DNA of 64,000 nucleotides from NCBI GenBank assembly GCA_037349105.1, contig JAYJMM010000123.1:5270001-5334000 (forward strand), read 5' to 3'. The DNA comes from Limnomonas spitsbergensis (Eukaryota > Chlorophyta > Chlorophyceae > Chlamydomonadales). Numbering within the stretch: the first letter of the stretch is position 1; every line of letters starts with the position of its first letter. The notes beneath the pieces are model-generated. The model was given only the letters and a program-made list of their open reading frames with translations, was not told the DNA's origin and searched no databases. Both the position numbers and the translations under genes were made by a program. Below, in pieces: positions 50,887 to 63,378 of this stretch.

Positions 50887-53054
50887 TCAAAACCACTGTA
50901 TATTACATGACGGAAACCTCAATATTGGCGGAAATACGAGCCAAGCATAGACAACTGAAGACAGTCTGAAGTTTTTTTGATACTTTGCAAAGAAGCGCTC
51001 CCCTGACTCCTTCTCACTCTGAACTGTGTTCATGTGGTGCACACAGTACCGCACGCACAGAAGGAAAACAATATGAGACATGTATCCGCAGTTGCTCTCC
51101 AAGATCCTGATTAGTTTTGGTGAATGCCCGGAGCGGTCGCTGCGCATCCTAGCGAAAGCAGCCCTCAAGTCATCAAGCTTCTCCTCAGAGATACCAGCAG
51201 AGTAGCTGCTGTCTTGCACGAGGGCTAGCCGTGATATACGGTGGCTATGGTCCTGGACAAAGCACCTGTCCTTGAAGCTTGACCCCAAAACAAGCGGCGC
51301 CTCAAGATCTGCCAAACAAGGGGCCGCGATGCAACACCGGTCATGGTGAAAGCCAATTGTGATACCATCATACTGCTGCATGATGACGTCAAGCGTGGCA
51401 CGCCGAAAGAGCGGCGACTCGTTGCTGAGCAAGCGCTGCTTTGCTGTTGCAACAACGGCCGCAGTGACCTCTATGGAGCCTGTCATAGGCACTATGTGAT
51501 ACCTTCGAAGGGCATGAATGGTATAACTGAGCCAATGGAGCAGGTGCAATGTGCCAAACCTTGACCATCGTACGGCCGGTGGCCCGGGCAAAACAGGGTT
51601 TGATGCACGTGGATCCCCGGGCCTTAGCTGAATCACAGTAGAGGCTCCTTAAAATAAATACGTGTAGCATACCCTGGGTTGCACCTTTTTGTTTGCAAGT
51701 GGCAGTTCAGGATATCTGACTGACCTGAGCAGCAAGTTGCGGTAGAAGTTCCATCAGCCGATACATTGCGCTGACCAGTCACACATGACCTCATACGAGA
51801 AGAAGCACATGGGGCTGTACCTAAGCGGGGTAAGGGAAAGAGAAATTGATACATTACAAAGGCTTGATCCATGGCATGCTCTGTTTAAATCCACTCGTGA
51901 TGTACATTTGCCCCTGTTCATAGAAAAGCTTGGGGTTAGCGAATTTACAGTCTAGCCCAGGGCAAATTTACCTCAGCAAGGCGAACTCTGATCCATCTGC
52001 CTCGAAACGCCCAGGCGGGATTAAAGCACGGTGCATACGGGTATGCAACTTGACCTACAGCAGTCCACCCAACCTGAAGACGCCACATGTCATGTCAGGC
52101 AGCTTCTGGTCCCCCCACGAGATATGGCCGCATGTCTGGCCACACCTCTTTGCAGAGCAGCTGTGAGTTGTTAGCCCTTCCTCTGTCATGGATCACGCAG
52201 TGAAATCATCGCCGGTATTCTCGCAGATGCAGACCAGATCCCCCCGTGAACTGCAGCCAGTGAGAATGTTCATGACTCGTGGATCCTTGGCTGGGTTCTC
52301 TAGCATACAGTCACGAGAGATGCTGCAATATTCGCAGGCGGGGGTTAGTGCGTATGCGGGCGGGGTGTTTGCATGTGGGAAGGAGCTAAAAATGCAGGTG
52401 GAGGGTCGCGAGCGCGGCTACGTGATGTGAATGCAAGCGAGGACCTGTGCATGCAAGGAATGCGCATGCGTGTGGGGCGCTCAGCAAGCAGGCGGGATGC
52501 TGTGTCGGGCGGGGTGTTTGCATGTGGGCAGGGGTGTGTGCATGTAGGCAGTGTGCATGTGGGTGGGAGCTGTGCATGCAAGCGGTGCGCATGCGGCCGG
52601 GGGGTAGTCCGGTAGTGCATGCAAGCGGGCGGGGTACCGTGCATGCATGCGGGGGGCTGGGCATGCGTTTGGGGGCTGCCAGTGCTGGTGGAAGCTGCGC
52701 ATGCATGTAAGATGTTGCCCATAAAGGGTGGGATGCTGTGTTCGCTGGCTCAATGCTGTGCATGTGGGCTGGAACTGCACACCAAAATGCAATGAATGCT
52801 CTTGTAGTAGGCGAAGGTTCAGGCACGCTTCATACCAGTAAAAGTAGTACCTGCAGCTTTAGATATTCGCTCCTCATCAGGATGGGCTGCAGCAGCGAAT
52901 AGTCCACCCTCGCCTGCAACACCCCCGCTTCCATGGAGGACCTCTGGGCACTTGATGCGATCGGAATCAAGGTCGATAAATAGCAAGTAATGCAAGTATC
53001 TAATGGCATGTGCTCCTCTACAAAGATGACGGACTTAGGAAAAAATGACGTCAC
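50887..53054 (-). CDS. Unrecognised multi-exon gene partly inside an inverted-repeat arm
   Basis: The last exon, from an acceptor near 51630 to the stop at 50887, is about 245 codons long (GTLHLLHWLSYTIHALRRY, SHRISRLALVQDSSYSAG, FLLCVRYCVHHMNTVQ). Candidate upstream exons are 52054-51972 (VKLHTRMHRALIPPGRFE, good acceptor and GTAAAT donor), about 51820-51790, and 53054-52851 (SLLQPILMRSEYLKLQ, donor GTACTA). An open segment at 52340-52190 (SRDCMLENPAKDPRVMN) may be another, but its phase does not join the first exon. No domain recognised. Confidence 0.4.
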
Positions 53055-53125
53055 TCACTTGCCAACGTTGGCAAATAATGCCATGTCATTTGACTGAAAC
53101 GTTGGAGAGTAAATGTACGTTTTAA
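52340..53125 (-). repeat. Right arm of the 0.76-kb inverted repeat
   Basis: Reverse complement of 47376-48140. Its outer end is GTACGTT-TTAA at 53122-53125, so both arms meet TTAA and similarity stops there. The inner part is a GCATGCA-rich minisatellite (52350-52780). This arm keeps the open first exon of the minus-strand gene. Confidence 0.85.
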
Positions 53126-54155
53126 GGGAGATCGATACCTCTCCAATCAGAATCTTGCTGTAAGAGCCATATTTTGCATCGCTCCTATTTTGAGCAATGC
53201 AAAAATACTTAGCATCAACACTCCGACAGCGTGGACAACTTCGTCCTCATCTTCAAATTTCCATCGCCGTCATCTTTCTTTCGTTCTGAATACTTCTTTT
53301 CGCCCGTTCCTGCTGTCATGGCCGACGCATATCATTACATGATCCTCATTTGAATCTTTCCCGCGTAGAAGTTGGCACCGATCTGGCCAACCCACTGGCG
53401 AATGTCGACATGTGCCCCCTAGTAGTCCTTACGATCGCCTGGGCTATCGTTTAGCAGCGGCCTGAATTTGCTACACCCAACTTCGACAGTGCTAGGGCAC
53501 CCCTGGCTGCACGTACCTTGCAACTCGACACTGTCAATCAGGACAAACGGTATGATACTTAGCGAGGCAAGTAGACAGGACACTAGAATTGGGCCCCCTC
53601 TGTCACCGCCAGGATCAGCAGTTAGAATTTTGAAGGCAATCCGCAGGGTCGGTTGGAAGTACAGGGTAATGGCGTACTCTTGACATGTCAACCGCTATTT
53701 TACCGTCATCGAAAGTTTATGGTACACATTTAAAAAGCATCTTTGGACATTAGTACGACAACGTTAAGACACAACGTGAAAACACAACGTGGAAAGTGAA
53801 CACACGATAAATAGCAGGTGCCGGTGGAAGGCGTTCATTGGGTCAACCTTTCTTGCGACACCGACCCTGCCCCCACCCCTCCCCCGCATCGATGCCACAG
53901 CCGACAGTGGGAAGCAGCAGCTGTATCTTGAGCACACGAAAGGTAGGAGGTGCAGTGGGTCTCCACGTTCTACGTTGTTTGTCTCATGCTTGCCGGCCCA
54001 TCTGAGCGCTACAGGACTACCGGTATGTGGTAATGTGGTATCCGTCGTCTTTGTCCCCTCCCGGATACAAGATCACTTCACCGTCGTTTTGGACGCACTC
54101 AGCTTTTCATTATTACTTACAGATTTCTCCCACGGTACGATGGACACCTGACATC
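53126..54155. other. No firm gene; upstream region of the glycoprotein gene
   Basis: A minus-strand frame at 53691-53419 (IAFKILTADPGGDRGGP) is open for 90 codons but has no recognised motif and no supporting splice sites. The rest should hold the promoter and leader of the gene at 54156. Confidence 0.35.
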
Positions 54156-55510
54156 ATGACCCCCCATTCACTCGGCAGCTTCGTGGCGGCCGTGATTTTA
54201 ACGCTGTTTGCCTCTCTTACGCACGCCCAGCAGTCCAGTCCGCCCAACCCTCCGCGCTCCCCCGCCCCACCATCTCCACCAATGTCGCTATCCGCCAAGC
54301 TTAACCAGACTCGTGACATGTCCATGACGGTGAATGTCACTGATGGCACCTTTCGCTTTCTCCCCCCCCAGCGATGGGTACTTTACATCAGGATGAACTA
54401 CACTGAAGTTGCCAACAATATGAACCCTGCTGGCACATCTCTGGAGTTTAAGGCCGATCTGACTGCCGCCCTCGCCCAAGTTTTTCTCGGGCCGACACCC
54501 ACGTCCCTTACCAACCCACTCGATACGGTGTACATCGCCACGATAGAGGCGAGTGCCTGGCCTCTCATGACGTCTGTGATGAATGGTAGTGCGTACGTCA
54601 AAGTAACATTCAGCGCTTGTCTGTCCTTTAACTTCTGCGGCAACCCAAACTCCTACAACGCGACTGGTGGCGAGGCTTACAACGTGACCGGTGGACCCTT
54701 CCTCCCCCAAAACACGCTGAACAACCCAGCCTTATTCTGGACCCTGAACACCTGCTCATCCCTGTCCATCTGCCTTCCATATGCGTTCTTCACCTACGTC
54801 AGCTGGTTTGGAGAAAAATGGTTTCCCAATGCTGTCAACCCTAGGGATATCCGCAAAGACTCTCTCTTTGGTGCACGCACAGCCCCAACACCTCCCATGC
54901 CCCCCCCTCCGCTACCTCCCTCACCCCCTTCCCCCCCCCCCATTCCCCTCTCCCTCTCCCCTCCCCCCTGGCTACGTCACTCCACCACCAAGTCCCTCGC
55001 CTCCGCCTCCACCATCTGGGCTCCCTTTGCCTCCGTCTCCCTCTCCCCCCCTCCCCCCTGTCCCTTTCCCTCCCTCCCCCTCACCCACTCCCCCACCCTC
55101 TCCCTCACCCCCACTACCCCCAGCCCCTTCGCCCCCTAGCCCCCCTTCCCCTCCACTCCCTCCATTCCCACCACCACCTCCTTCCCCACCCAATCCTCCA
55201 CCTTCTCCTCCCCATCCCCCTCAGTTTCTTTTCTCTCCGCCTGTCCCTTCGCCGCCAAGCCCACCTCCTAGTAAGTCATTAACGTTACACCTCTAATAAG
55301 TGAATCTTGGTCATGAAATACATGCCATATTGTGATACTTGCATGTGAAAATAATTACTTGGCATGTCTTGCACATCACATGGGGCACCTTAATTTACCC
55401 CCTCAAGCTCCGTCACTGATCACTTCAATGCTTGCCTGCCCCTGTTGATTTTCCTAGGTCCTCCGCTACCTCCGCAGCCCATCGTTACTGTGATCATAGT
55501 CCCGCCCTAG
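54156..55510 (+). CDS. Secreted Ser/Pro-rich glycoprotein, two exons, frame change in a poly-C run
   Basis: Extracellular-matrix or cell-wall type protein. ATG at 54156 gives a signal peptide (ILTLFASLTHA, cut after residue 24), a short PPNPPRSPAPPSPP linker, and a globular part of about 200 residues. That part has several N-glycosylation sequons (NVT, NYT, NGS, NAT) and two Cys pairs (CLSFNFC, CSSLSIC). A long SPPP/PPSP segment follows, likely hydroxyproline-rich in the mature protein. The frame moves by one base between about 54900 and 54970, most simply at the C run 54931-54940. An intron 55271-55457 (CTA|GTAAGT...TTTCCTAG, phase 1) leads to a short exon reading PPLPPQPIVTVIIVPP and TAG. 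The layout is like pherophorins, but I cannot confirm the domain. Confidence 0.75.
55271..55457 (+). other. Intron that starts with a dispersed-element head
   Basis: The first 24 intron bases are GTAAGTCATTAACGTTACAC followed by CTCT. They match, at all but one base, the head of the short element inserted at 27653 (CAATAACGTTACACCTCT). The remainder of the 187-bp intron is not obviously related. The acceptor is TTTTCCTAG. Confidence 0.6.
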
Positions 55511-56029
55511 TGGATGGAGATTGCGTTACTCCTGCACCTCGGCGTAGGCTCCTTCCCTAGTTCTAGATTATACTTTTAGCCAAGATGAAGGTATCACTAA
55601 CGAGCGAGAGTATGCATTTCTTCGCTCCTCCAGCTGGGGACCCTAGAAGGAGCAAGCCCTGATAAGTGTCAAGACACACACTGTGCTCTGACTCTCCCTG
55701 ATGATCTGATCCTCCGGTGATTAGTATTGTGATACCTTATTGCATACACGTGTGTCCTTTTATTGAGCTTTGTTAAGACTGATGTATGTGGCCGGCTCAT
55801 TTGATGGGTGGGTGCCTGAACTGGCTTGGACATCATGACTCAGTGCCCCCATCCTATCCGTCCTTAATAACAATATATGAAGGGAGACAAGTCAGAGTAT
55901 GCTTAATCATGGACATGCTGTGCTTGTTTGTACGCTTGGATGGTATTTGTGCTGCAAGGGCCCTCTGCTCGAAACCTAATAGCTCCAAAGAGCACGTTAG
56001 GAAACCCAGCACCTGATGACGATCCAGCA
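55511..56029. other. No gene seen
   Basis: Downstream flank of the glycoprotein gene. Short frames only, no repeat. Confidence 0.45.
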
Positions 56030-59000
56030 CTTGAACCTGCCCATCCATCCATCAACCTGAACACTTCACCTGGCACCTCAACACTCCACCCGGCACCTGA
56101 ACACTCCACATGACACCTGAACACTCCACATGATACCTGAACACGCAACATGGCACCTGACCACGCCACCTGGCACCTAAACACTGCACCTGGTACCTGA
56201 ACACTCCACCTGGTCCGTGAACACTCCAGCCGGCACTTAAACACTCCACCTGGCACCTGAACACTCCACCTGACACCTGAACACTCCACCAAGCACCTGA
56301 AAACTCCACCTGGCACCTGAACACTCCACCTGGCACCTGAACACTCCAACCAGCACCTGAACAATCCACGGCACCTGAACACTCCACCTGGTACCTGAAC
56401 ACTCCACCTGGCACATGAACACCCCACAGGGCACCTAGATACTCCACCTGGCAGCTGAACATTCCACTTAGCACCTGAACACTCCACCCAGCACCTGAAC
56501 ACTCCACACGGCACCTGAACACTCCACCTGGCACCTGAACACTCCACCTGGCACCTGAACACTCCACCCGGCACCTGAACACTCCACCCGGCACCTGAAC
56601 ACTCCACATGGCACCTGAACACAACACCTGGCACCTGAACACTTCACCTGGTACCTGAACACTCCACCTGGCACATGAACTACCCACCTGGCACCTAGAT
56701 ACTCCACCTGGCAGCTGAACATTCCACTTAGCACATGAACACTCCACCCGGCACCTGAACAATCCACCTAGCACCTGAACACCCCACCTCGCACATGAAC
56801 ACTCCACATGGCACCTGAACACTCCACATGGCACCTGAACACTACACCTGGCACCTGAACAATCCACCTGGCACCTGAACACAACACCCAGCACCTGAAC
56901 ACGACACCCGGCACCTGAACACTCCACCTGGCACCTGAACACTCCACCCGGCAACTGAACACTCCACATGGCACCTGAACACTCCACCCGGCACCTATAC
57001 ACTCCTCCCGGCACCTGAACACTCCACACGGCACCTGAACACTCCACACAGCACCTGAACACTCCATCTGGTACCTGAACACTCCACCTGGTCTGTGAAC
57101 ACTCCAGCCGGCACTTGAACACTCCACTGGGCACCTGAAAACTCCATCTGGCACCTGAACACACCACCCAGCACCTGAACACTCCACCCAGCACCTGAAC
57201 ACTCCACCCAGCACCTGAACACTCCACCCAGCACCTGAACACTCCACCTGGCAGTCTGGCACCTGAACACTCCACATGGCTCCTGAACACTCAACCTGGC
57301 ACATGAACATTCCACATGATACCTGAACACGCAACATGGCACCTGACCACGCCACCTGGCACCTAAACACTACACCTGGTACCTGAACACTCCATCTAGT
57401 CTGTGAACACTCCAGCCGGCACTTGAACACTCCAACGGGCACCTGAAAACTCCACCTGAAACCTGAACACTCCACCAAGCACCTGAACACTCCACTCAGC
57501 ACCTGAACACAACACCCAGCACCTGAACACTCCACCCGGCACCTGAACACTCCACCCGGCACCTGAACACTCCACATGGCACCTGAACACAACACCTGGC
57601 ACCTGAACACTCCACCCGGCACCTGAACACTCCACCCGGCACCTGAACACTCCACACGGCACCTGAACACTCCACCCGGCACCTGAACACTCCACATGGC
57701 ACCTGAACACTCCACCTGGCACCTGAACACAACACCCAGCACCTGAACACAACACGCAGGACCTGAACACAACACCCGGCACCTGAACACTCACCTGGCA
57801 CCTTCACACTCCGCCCGGCACCTGATCACTCCACTTGGCACCTTCACACTCCACCCAGCACATGAACACTCCACCCGGCACATGAACACTCCACCCCGCA
57901 CATGAACACTCCACTTGGCATCTGAACACTCCACACAGCACATGAACACTCCACATGGCACATGAACACTCCACATGGCACCTGAATACTCCACTCAGCA
58001 CCTGAACACTCCACCCAGCACCTGCACACTCCACCCGGCACCTGCACACTCCACCCAGCACCTGAACACTCCACCTGGCACCTGAACACTCCACCCGGCA
58101 CCTGAACACTCCACCCGGCACCTGAACACTCCACCCAGCAGCTGAACACTCCACCTGGCACCTGAACACTCCACCCGGCACCTGAACACTCCACCCAGCA
58201 CCTGAACACTCCACCTGGCACCTGAACACTCCACCAGGCACCTGAACACTCCACCCAGCACCTGAACACTCCACCCGGCACATGCACACACCACCCGGCA
58301 CCTGAACACTCCACCCAGCACGTAAACACTCCCCCTGGCACATGCACACTCCGCCCAGGACTTGATCACTCCACCATGCACCAGAACACTCCACTTGGCA
58401 CCTGAACACTCTACATGGCACCTGAACACTCCACATGGCACATGAACACTCCACTTGGCACCTGAACACTCCACCTGGAACCTGATCACTCCACTTGGCA
58501 CCCGAACACTCCACATGGCACATGAACACTCCACATGGCACCTGAACAATCCACCCTATACATGTTCACTCTACCTGACACCTGAACACTCAACCCGGCA
58601 CTTGAACACTCCACCCGGTACCTAAACACTCCACTTGGTACCTGACCACGCCATATGGCACCTGACCATGCCACCTGTCACCTGAACACTCCACCCGGCA
58701 CCTGAACACTCCACCCGGCACCTGAACACTCCACATGGCACCTGAACACAACACCTGGCACCTGAACACTCCACCCGGCACCTGAACACTCCACCCGGCA
58801 CTTGAACACTCCACACGGCACCTGAACACTCCACCCCGGCACCTGAACACTCCACATGGCACCTGAACACTCCACCTGGCACCTGAACACAACACCCAGC
58901 ACCTGAACACAACACGCAGGACCTGAACACAACACCCGGCACCTGAACACTCCACCTGGCACCTTCACACTCCGCCCGGCACCTGATCACTCCACTTGGC

Positions 59001-60790
59001 ACCTTCACACTCCACCCAGCACATGAACACTCCACCCGGCACATGAACACTCCACCCCGCACATGAACACTCCACTTGGCACCTGATCACTCCACCATGC
59101 ACCAGAACACTCCACATGGCACATGAACACTCCACATGGCACCTGAATACTCCACTCAGGACCTGAACACTCCACCCAGCACCTGAACACTCCACCCGGC
59201 ACCTGAACACTCCACCCAGCACCTGAACACTCCACCCGGCACCTGAACACTCCACCCGGCACCTGAACACTCCACCCGGCACCTGAACACTCCACCCAGC
59301 ACCTGAACACTCCACCTGGCACCTGAACACTCCACCCGGCACCTGAACACTCCACCCGGCACCTGAACACTCCACATGGCACCTGAACACAACACCTGGC
59401 ACCTGAACACTCCACCCGGCACCTGAACACTCCACCCGGCACCTGAACACTCCACACGGCACCTGAACACTCCACCCGGCACCTGAACACTCCACATGGC
59501 ACCTGAACACTCCACCTGGCACCTGAACACAACACCCAGCACCTGAACACAACACGCAGGACCTGAACACAACACCCGGCACCTGAACACTCCACCTGGC
59601 ACCTTCACACTCCGCCCGGCACCTGATCACTCCACTTGGCACCTTCACACTCCACCCAGCACATGAACACTCCACCCGGCACATGAACACTCCACCCCGC
59701 ACATGAACACTCCACTTGGCACCTGATCACTCCACCATGCACCAGAACACTCCACATGGCACATGAACACTCCACATGGCACCTGAATACTCCACTCAGC
59801 ACCTGAACACTCCACCCAGCACCTGAACACTCCACCCGGCACCTGAACACTCCACCCAGCACCTGAACACTCCACCCGGCACCTGAACACTCCACCCGGC
59901 ACCTGAACACTCCACCCGGCACCTGAACACTCCACCCAGCACCTGAACACTCCACCTGGCACCTGAACACTCCACCCGGCACCTGAACACTCCACCCAGC
60001 ACCTGAACACTCCACCTGGCACCTGAACACTCCACCTGGCACCTGAACACTCCACCCAGCACCTGAACACTCCACCCGGCACATGCACACACCACCCGGC
60101 ACCTGATCACTCCACCCAGCACCTAAACACTCCCCCTGGCACATGCACACTCCGCCCGGGACTTGATCACTCCACCATGCACCAGAACACTCCACTTGGC
60201 ACCTGAACACTCTACATGGCACCTGAACACTCCACATGGCACATGAACACTCCACTTGGCACCTGAACACTCCACCTGGAACCTGATCACTCCACTTGGC
60301 ACCCGAACACTCCACATGGCACATGAACACTCCACATGGCACCTGAACAATCCACCCTATGCATGTTCACTCTACCTGACACCTGAACACTCAACCCGGC
60401 ACTTGAACACTCCACCCGGCACCTAAACACTCCACTTGGTACCTGACCACGCCATATGGCACCTGACCATGCCACCTGTCACCTGAACACTACACATGGT
60501 GCCGGAAGATTCCACCTGGTACCTGAACCCTCCACCCGGCACTTGCATACTCCACAGTATACCTGAACACTCCACTTGGCACCTTAAAACTCCACATGGC
60601 ACTTTAACACTTCTCCTGGCACCTGAACACTCCACCTGGCACCTGAACACTCCACACAGGAAATGAACACTCCTCCTGGCACCTGAACATCCTACCTGGC
60701 ACCTGGACACTCCACCTGGCACCTGAACACTCCACATGGTACAAGAACACTCCACCTAGTACCTGAACACTGCACCTGACACCTGAACAC
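56030..60790. repeat. 20-bp satellite, about 238 copies
   Basis: The monomer is CACCTGAACACTCCACCCGG with single-base variants. None of the three minus-strand frames meets a stop within a typical unit, so frames of 100-412 codons (VECSGAGWSVQVPGG-type) appear throughout. Variant blocks repeat at long range: a rare motif (TCACACTCCGCCCGGC) recurs at about 57807, 58968 and 59608, spacings 1161 and 640 bp. This indicates higher-order duplication. Confidence 0.95.
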
Positions 60791-60872
60791 TCAATAGCAG
60801 GCTGCTGCGGACAATAGCAGGCTGCTGCCGACAATAGCAAGCTGCTGCGGACAATAGCAGGCCTCAATAGCA
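60788..60872. repeat. Second 20-bp repeat (AATAGCAGGCTGCTGCGGAC)
   Basis: Four to five copies of an unrelated 20-bp unit directly follow the 20-bp satellite, with the same unit length. Confidence 0.8.
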
Positions 60873-61044
60873 GGCTGCTGCATGTAGACAGGTTTATTTA
60901 AGAAGCGAAAACGATACCGTTGGTACACGTACTGGTCATGAAGAGCAGGCTGCATCTCATGTCACGAGGTAGCACTCAACAGTAATAGCTAGGAGGCGCG
61001 CATGCAGTCAAAAGGATGCGACAGATGCATACGTGAAACAATGA

Positions 61045-61262
61045 ACCATATAACATGGTGACTGTCATGAAGCGGCGCACCATATAACATGATGACTGTC
61101 ATGCAGCAGCGCACCATATAACATGATGACTTTCATGAAGAGGTGCACCATATAACATGGTGACTGTCATGAAGCAGCGCACCACATAACGTGATAACTG
61201 CCATGAAGCTGTGCACCATATAACATGATGCCTGTCATGAAGCAGCACACCATAAAAACAAG
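61045..61262. repeat. 34-bp tandem repeat
   Basis: About six copies of GCACCATATAACATGATGAC followed by TGTCATGAAGCAGC. Confidence 0.85.
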
Positions 61263-62517
61263 CTTGGGCACGAGCTGTTGTGGACTCCAACTAGGGAGCG
61301 TAGTGACAGTCAAGTGGCATGGGGTTCGACTTTGGCCACGAAGCCGTGGCTATGTCAACCAAGTCATAGGCGGGAGGCTGACGAAGGTAGCACGATGCCG
61401 CATGATACGGCATGATACGGCATAGGTGTAAGCAGGATTGTTCGGCTGGCGGCTGGCCATTGATAGCCTTGACGCATGAGTAATGTTTTGCCGTGTCCTT
61501 TTAGCATCTTTTGTTAGTCTTCATGGTCCTACCTTTGTACCCTGGGCCGCAGGCTGTCCTAGGGCCCATTGACTCGCTTTGTTAAATGGGTATCTTGTGA
61601 CAATTGTAAGTGTTTCAGAGGTTAAGCAAACTTGACGCAAATTGTCTCGCGTCGTTAACTCAATGTATCGTGTATCAATCTCAAATTTCCTAGATGTGTC
61701 CTCTGGTCCTGCGAGAGGCAGTCTTGAGGCATGGCGTCATGCTATTATTGTGGCCGTGTATGGAACTATGAACATGTGCATCTTCTGTCAGAATGCCAAT
61801 CATGAGGCAGGATCTTCTGTCAGAATGCCAGTCTTGAGGCAGTATCTGTCGGGGCTAAGAGCTGCGCCGAGTAAAGGACTGCGCATGTATGATAGACACC
61901 CTTTCACTTCTTAGAAAAGTGCTGTGACTTCAGGAATATGACTGATTCCTGATCACTGCTATTGAGACTCGAATTCCCAGCTGTAAACCTGGGAATCAGT
62001 CGATGTATTTAAGATAAGTATCCCCTGGACTACTTACCTGACTATTCTCTGTTGTTGACGGGACTGCTAGATGGGTCGACCATTCCAAAGGTGACTGTAG
62101 TAACATTCGAAGATGTAGTACACTGTTGACAGGGTACGATGATCTTCAGTGGGAAGTCGCTTGCATGCGATCTTCAGATGGGGGGACTCGCTTGATGATC
62201 TATGAGGGAGTCGACTTGGAGCCTCTGGATAGGCTGTTGATGAAGAGTTGATGGAGTTGGTGGTGGTAAACCAGTTGGAAGGCTGGAGATTGCCTAATAA
62301 AGGCCGAAATATCAAGAGAAGACCTTCAAGGCTAAGAAGTGTTTGTGCTTGCTTAGACTGATAGGGTCGAACAATTTTGGTGCTTGTTCTGTGTGGTGGA
62401 TCGATACTCGAGCAGTGCTTGTGCTTGCTGGAATAAAGTGAGCAGTGTTTGTGCTTGCTCGATGAGGAGTGACAATGTAACTTCAATTTAAAGGGTGATA
62501 ACAAAATCAGGGCCTCA
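61263..62517. other. No gene seen; small direct repeats
   Basis: GATCTTCTGTCAGAATGCCA units occur twice near 61778-61850 and again at 62724-62790. A GCAGTGTTTGTGCTTGCT unit recurs between 62335 and 62460. A 163-codon minus-strand frame over this stretch is Ser/His-rich and built on that repeat, so I do not call it. Confidence 0.45.
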
Positions 62518-62720
62518 AGTAAGAAAGAAATAGTGGCTGCAAAAAACCAAGCAGCCACTAAGAAGGAGGCTAAAGTGTGAAATTACACACTTCTCTGACA
62601 TTCAGAGAAAACACAAAATGTAACTACAACAACAGTTCCGTACACAGAGTTAAGCTGCAAGAATCTTTAAACAAGGAACTGATAATTCAGTAATATGCGC
62701 GATGCGCTGAATCAGCATGA
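62518..62720 (+). repeat. 205-bp dispersed repeat with conserved hairpins, copy 2
   Basis: Same orientation as 29501-29716. Stems TGGCTGC/GCAGCCA, AAGTGTG/CACACTT and TCTCTG/CAGAGA are all perfect here, while loops differ from copy 1. 62791-63378 has no recognised feature. Confidence 0.75.
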
Positions 62721-63378
62721 CAGATCTTCTGTCAGAATGCCAATCTTGAGGTAGGATCTTCTGTCACGATGCCAATCTTGAGACAAGTAGGCTCCACCTG
62801 CAGGCATGCGGCCTAATGTCTTGATTTGTAAGCAACTAGTTATCTTGTAACAGAGTTGGCACGTCGTAAGTGCCATGCTAATGATAGATAGAGATGGTAG
62901 CTTGGATACCATGCTCTTAGGATTGCTAGTTGTGTATTTCTCTGCACAAACTGAAGATGTTATCTTACGGGCGTATTCTAGATAGAGGCTTACGGAAGGT
63001 AGCTTCGCTTCACTCTATTGTGTAAGCTGTCGGTAGCAAGGCTCCACTCTATCTTGTAGCTGCCGGTAGCTAGGCTAGCTTTATTCCTTTGAGACACTTT
63101 CTTATCCGAATCTTGCGCGATTGTTTAATGGCATGCCATGGCCTTCTTATACTGAGAGTCTGTGGTTTCGAGGTCCTATTACCAGCCGATCTGATGGTCG
63201 CTAGTATGACTGTTGATGTAACATTTTGCTCGCCGGCTGTCCACACTTTCCCGGTCTCTTCTGTAGTTAACTTGTTGACTAGACTTTCCTTCGGTGGTTA
63301 GAAGTTGAACGTTGATCTTCCACCGGCAGTTGAACCCTCTCGTGTCTCTCTATTTACACTGGGCCTTCTGCCTTTCTC

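Noticed and set aside
56052..60342. Cys-rich repeat proteins of 100-412 residues on the minus strand
   Set aside because: All three frames are open over the same 20-bp satellite, start codons come from single-base variants, and there is no signal peptide or splice support.
62067..62558. 163-codon minus-strand frame
   Set aside because: Ser/His-rich and built over a short GCAGTGTTTGTGCTTGCT repeat, with no motif or splice signal.
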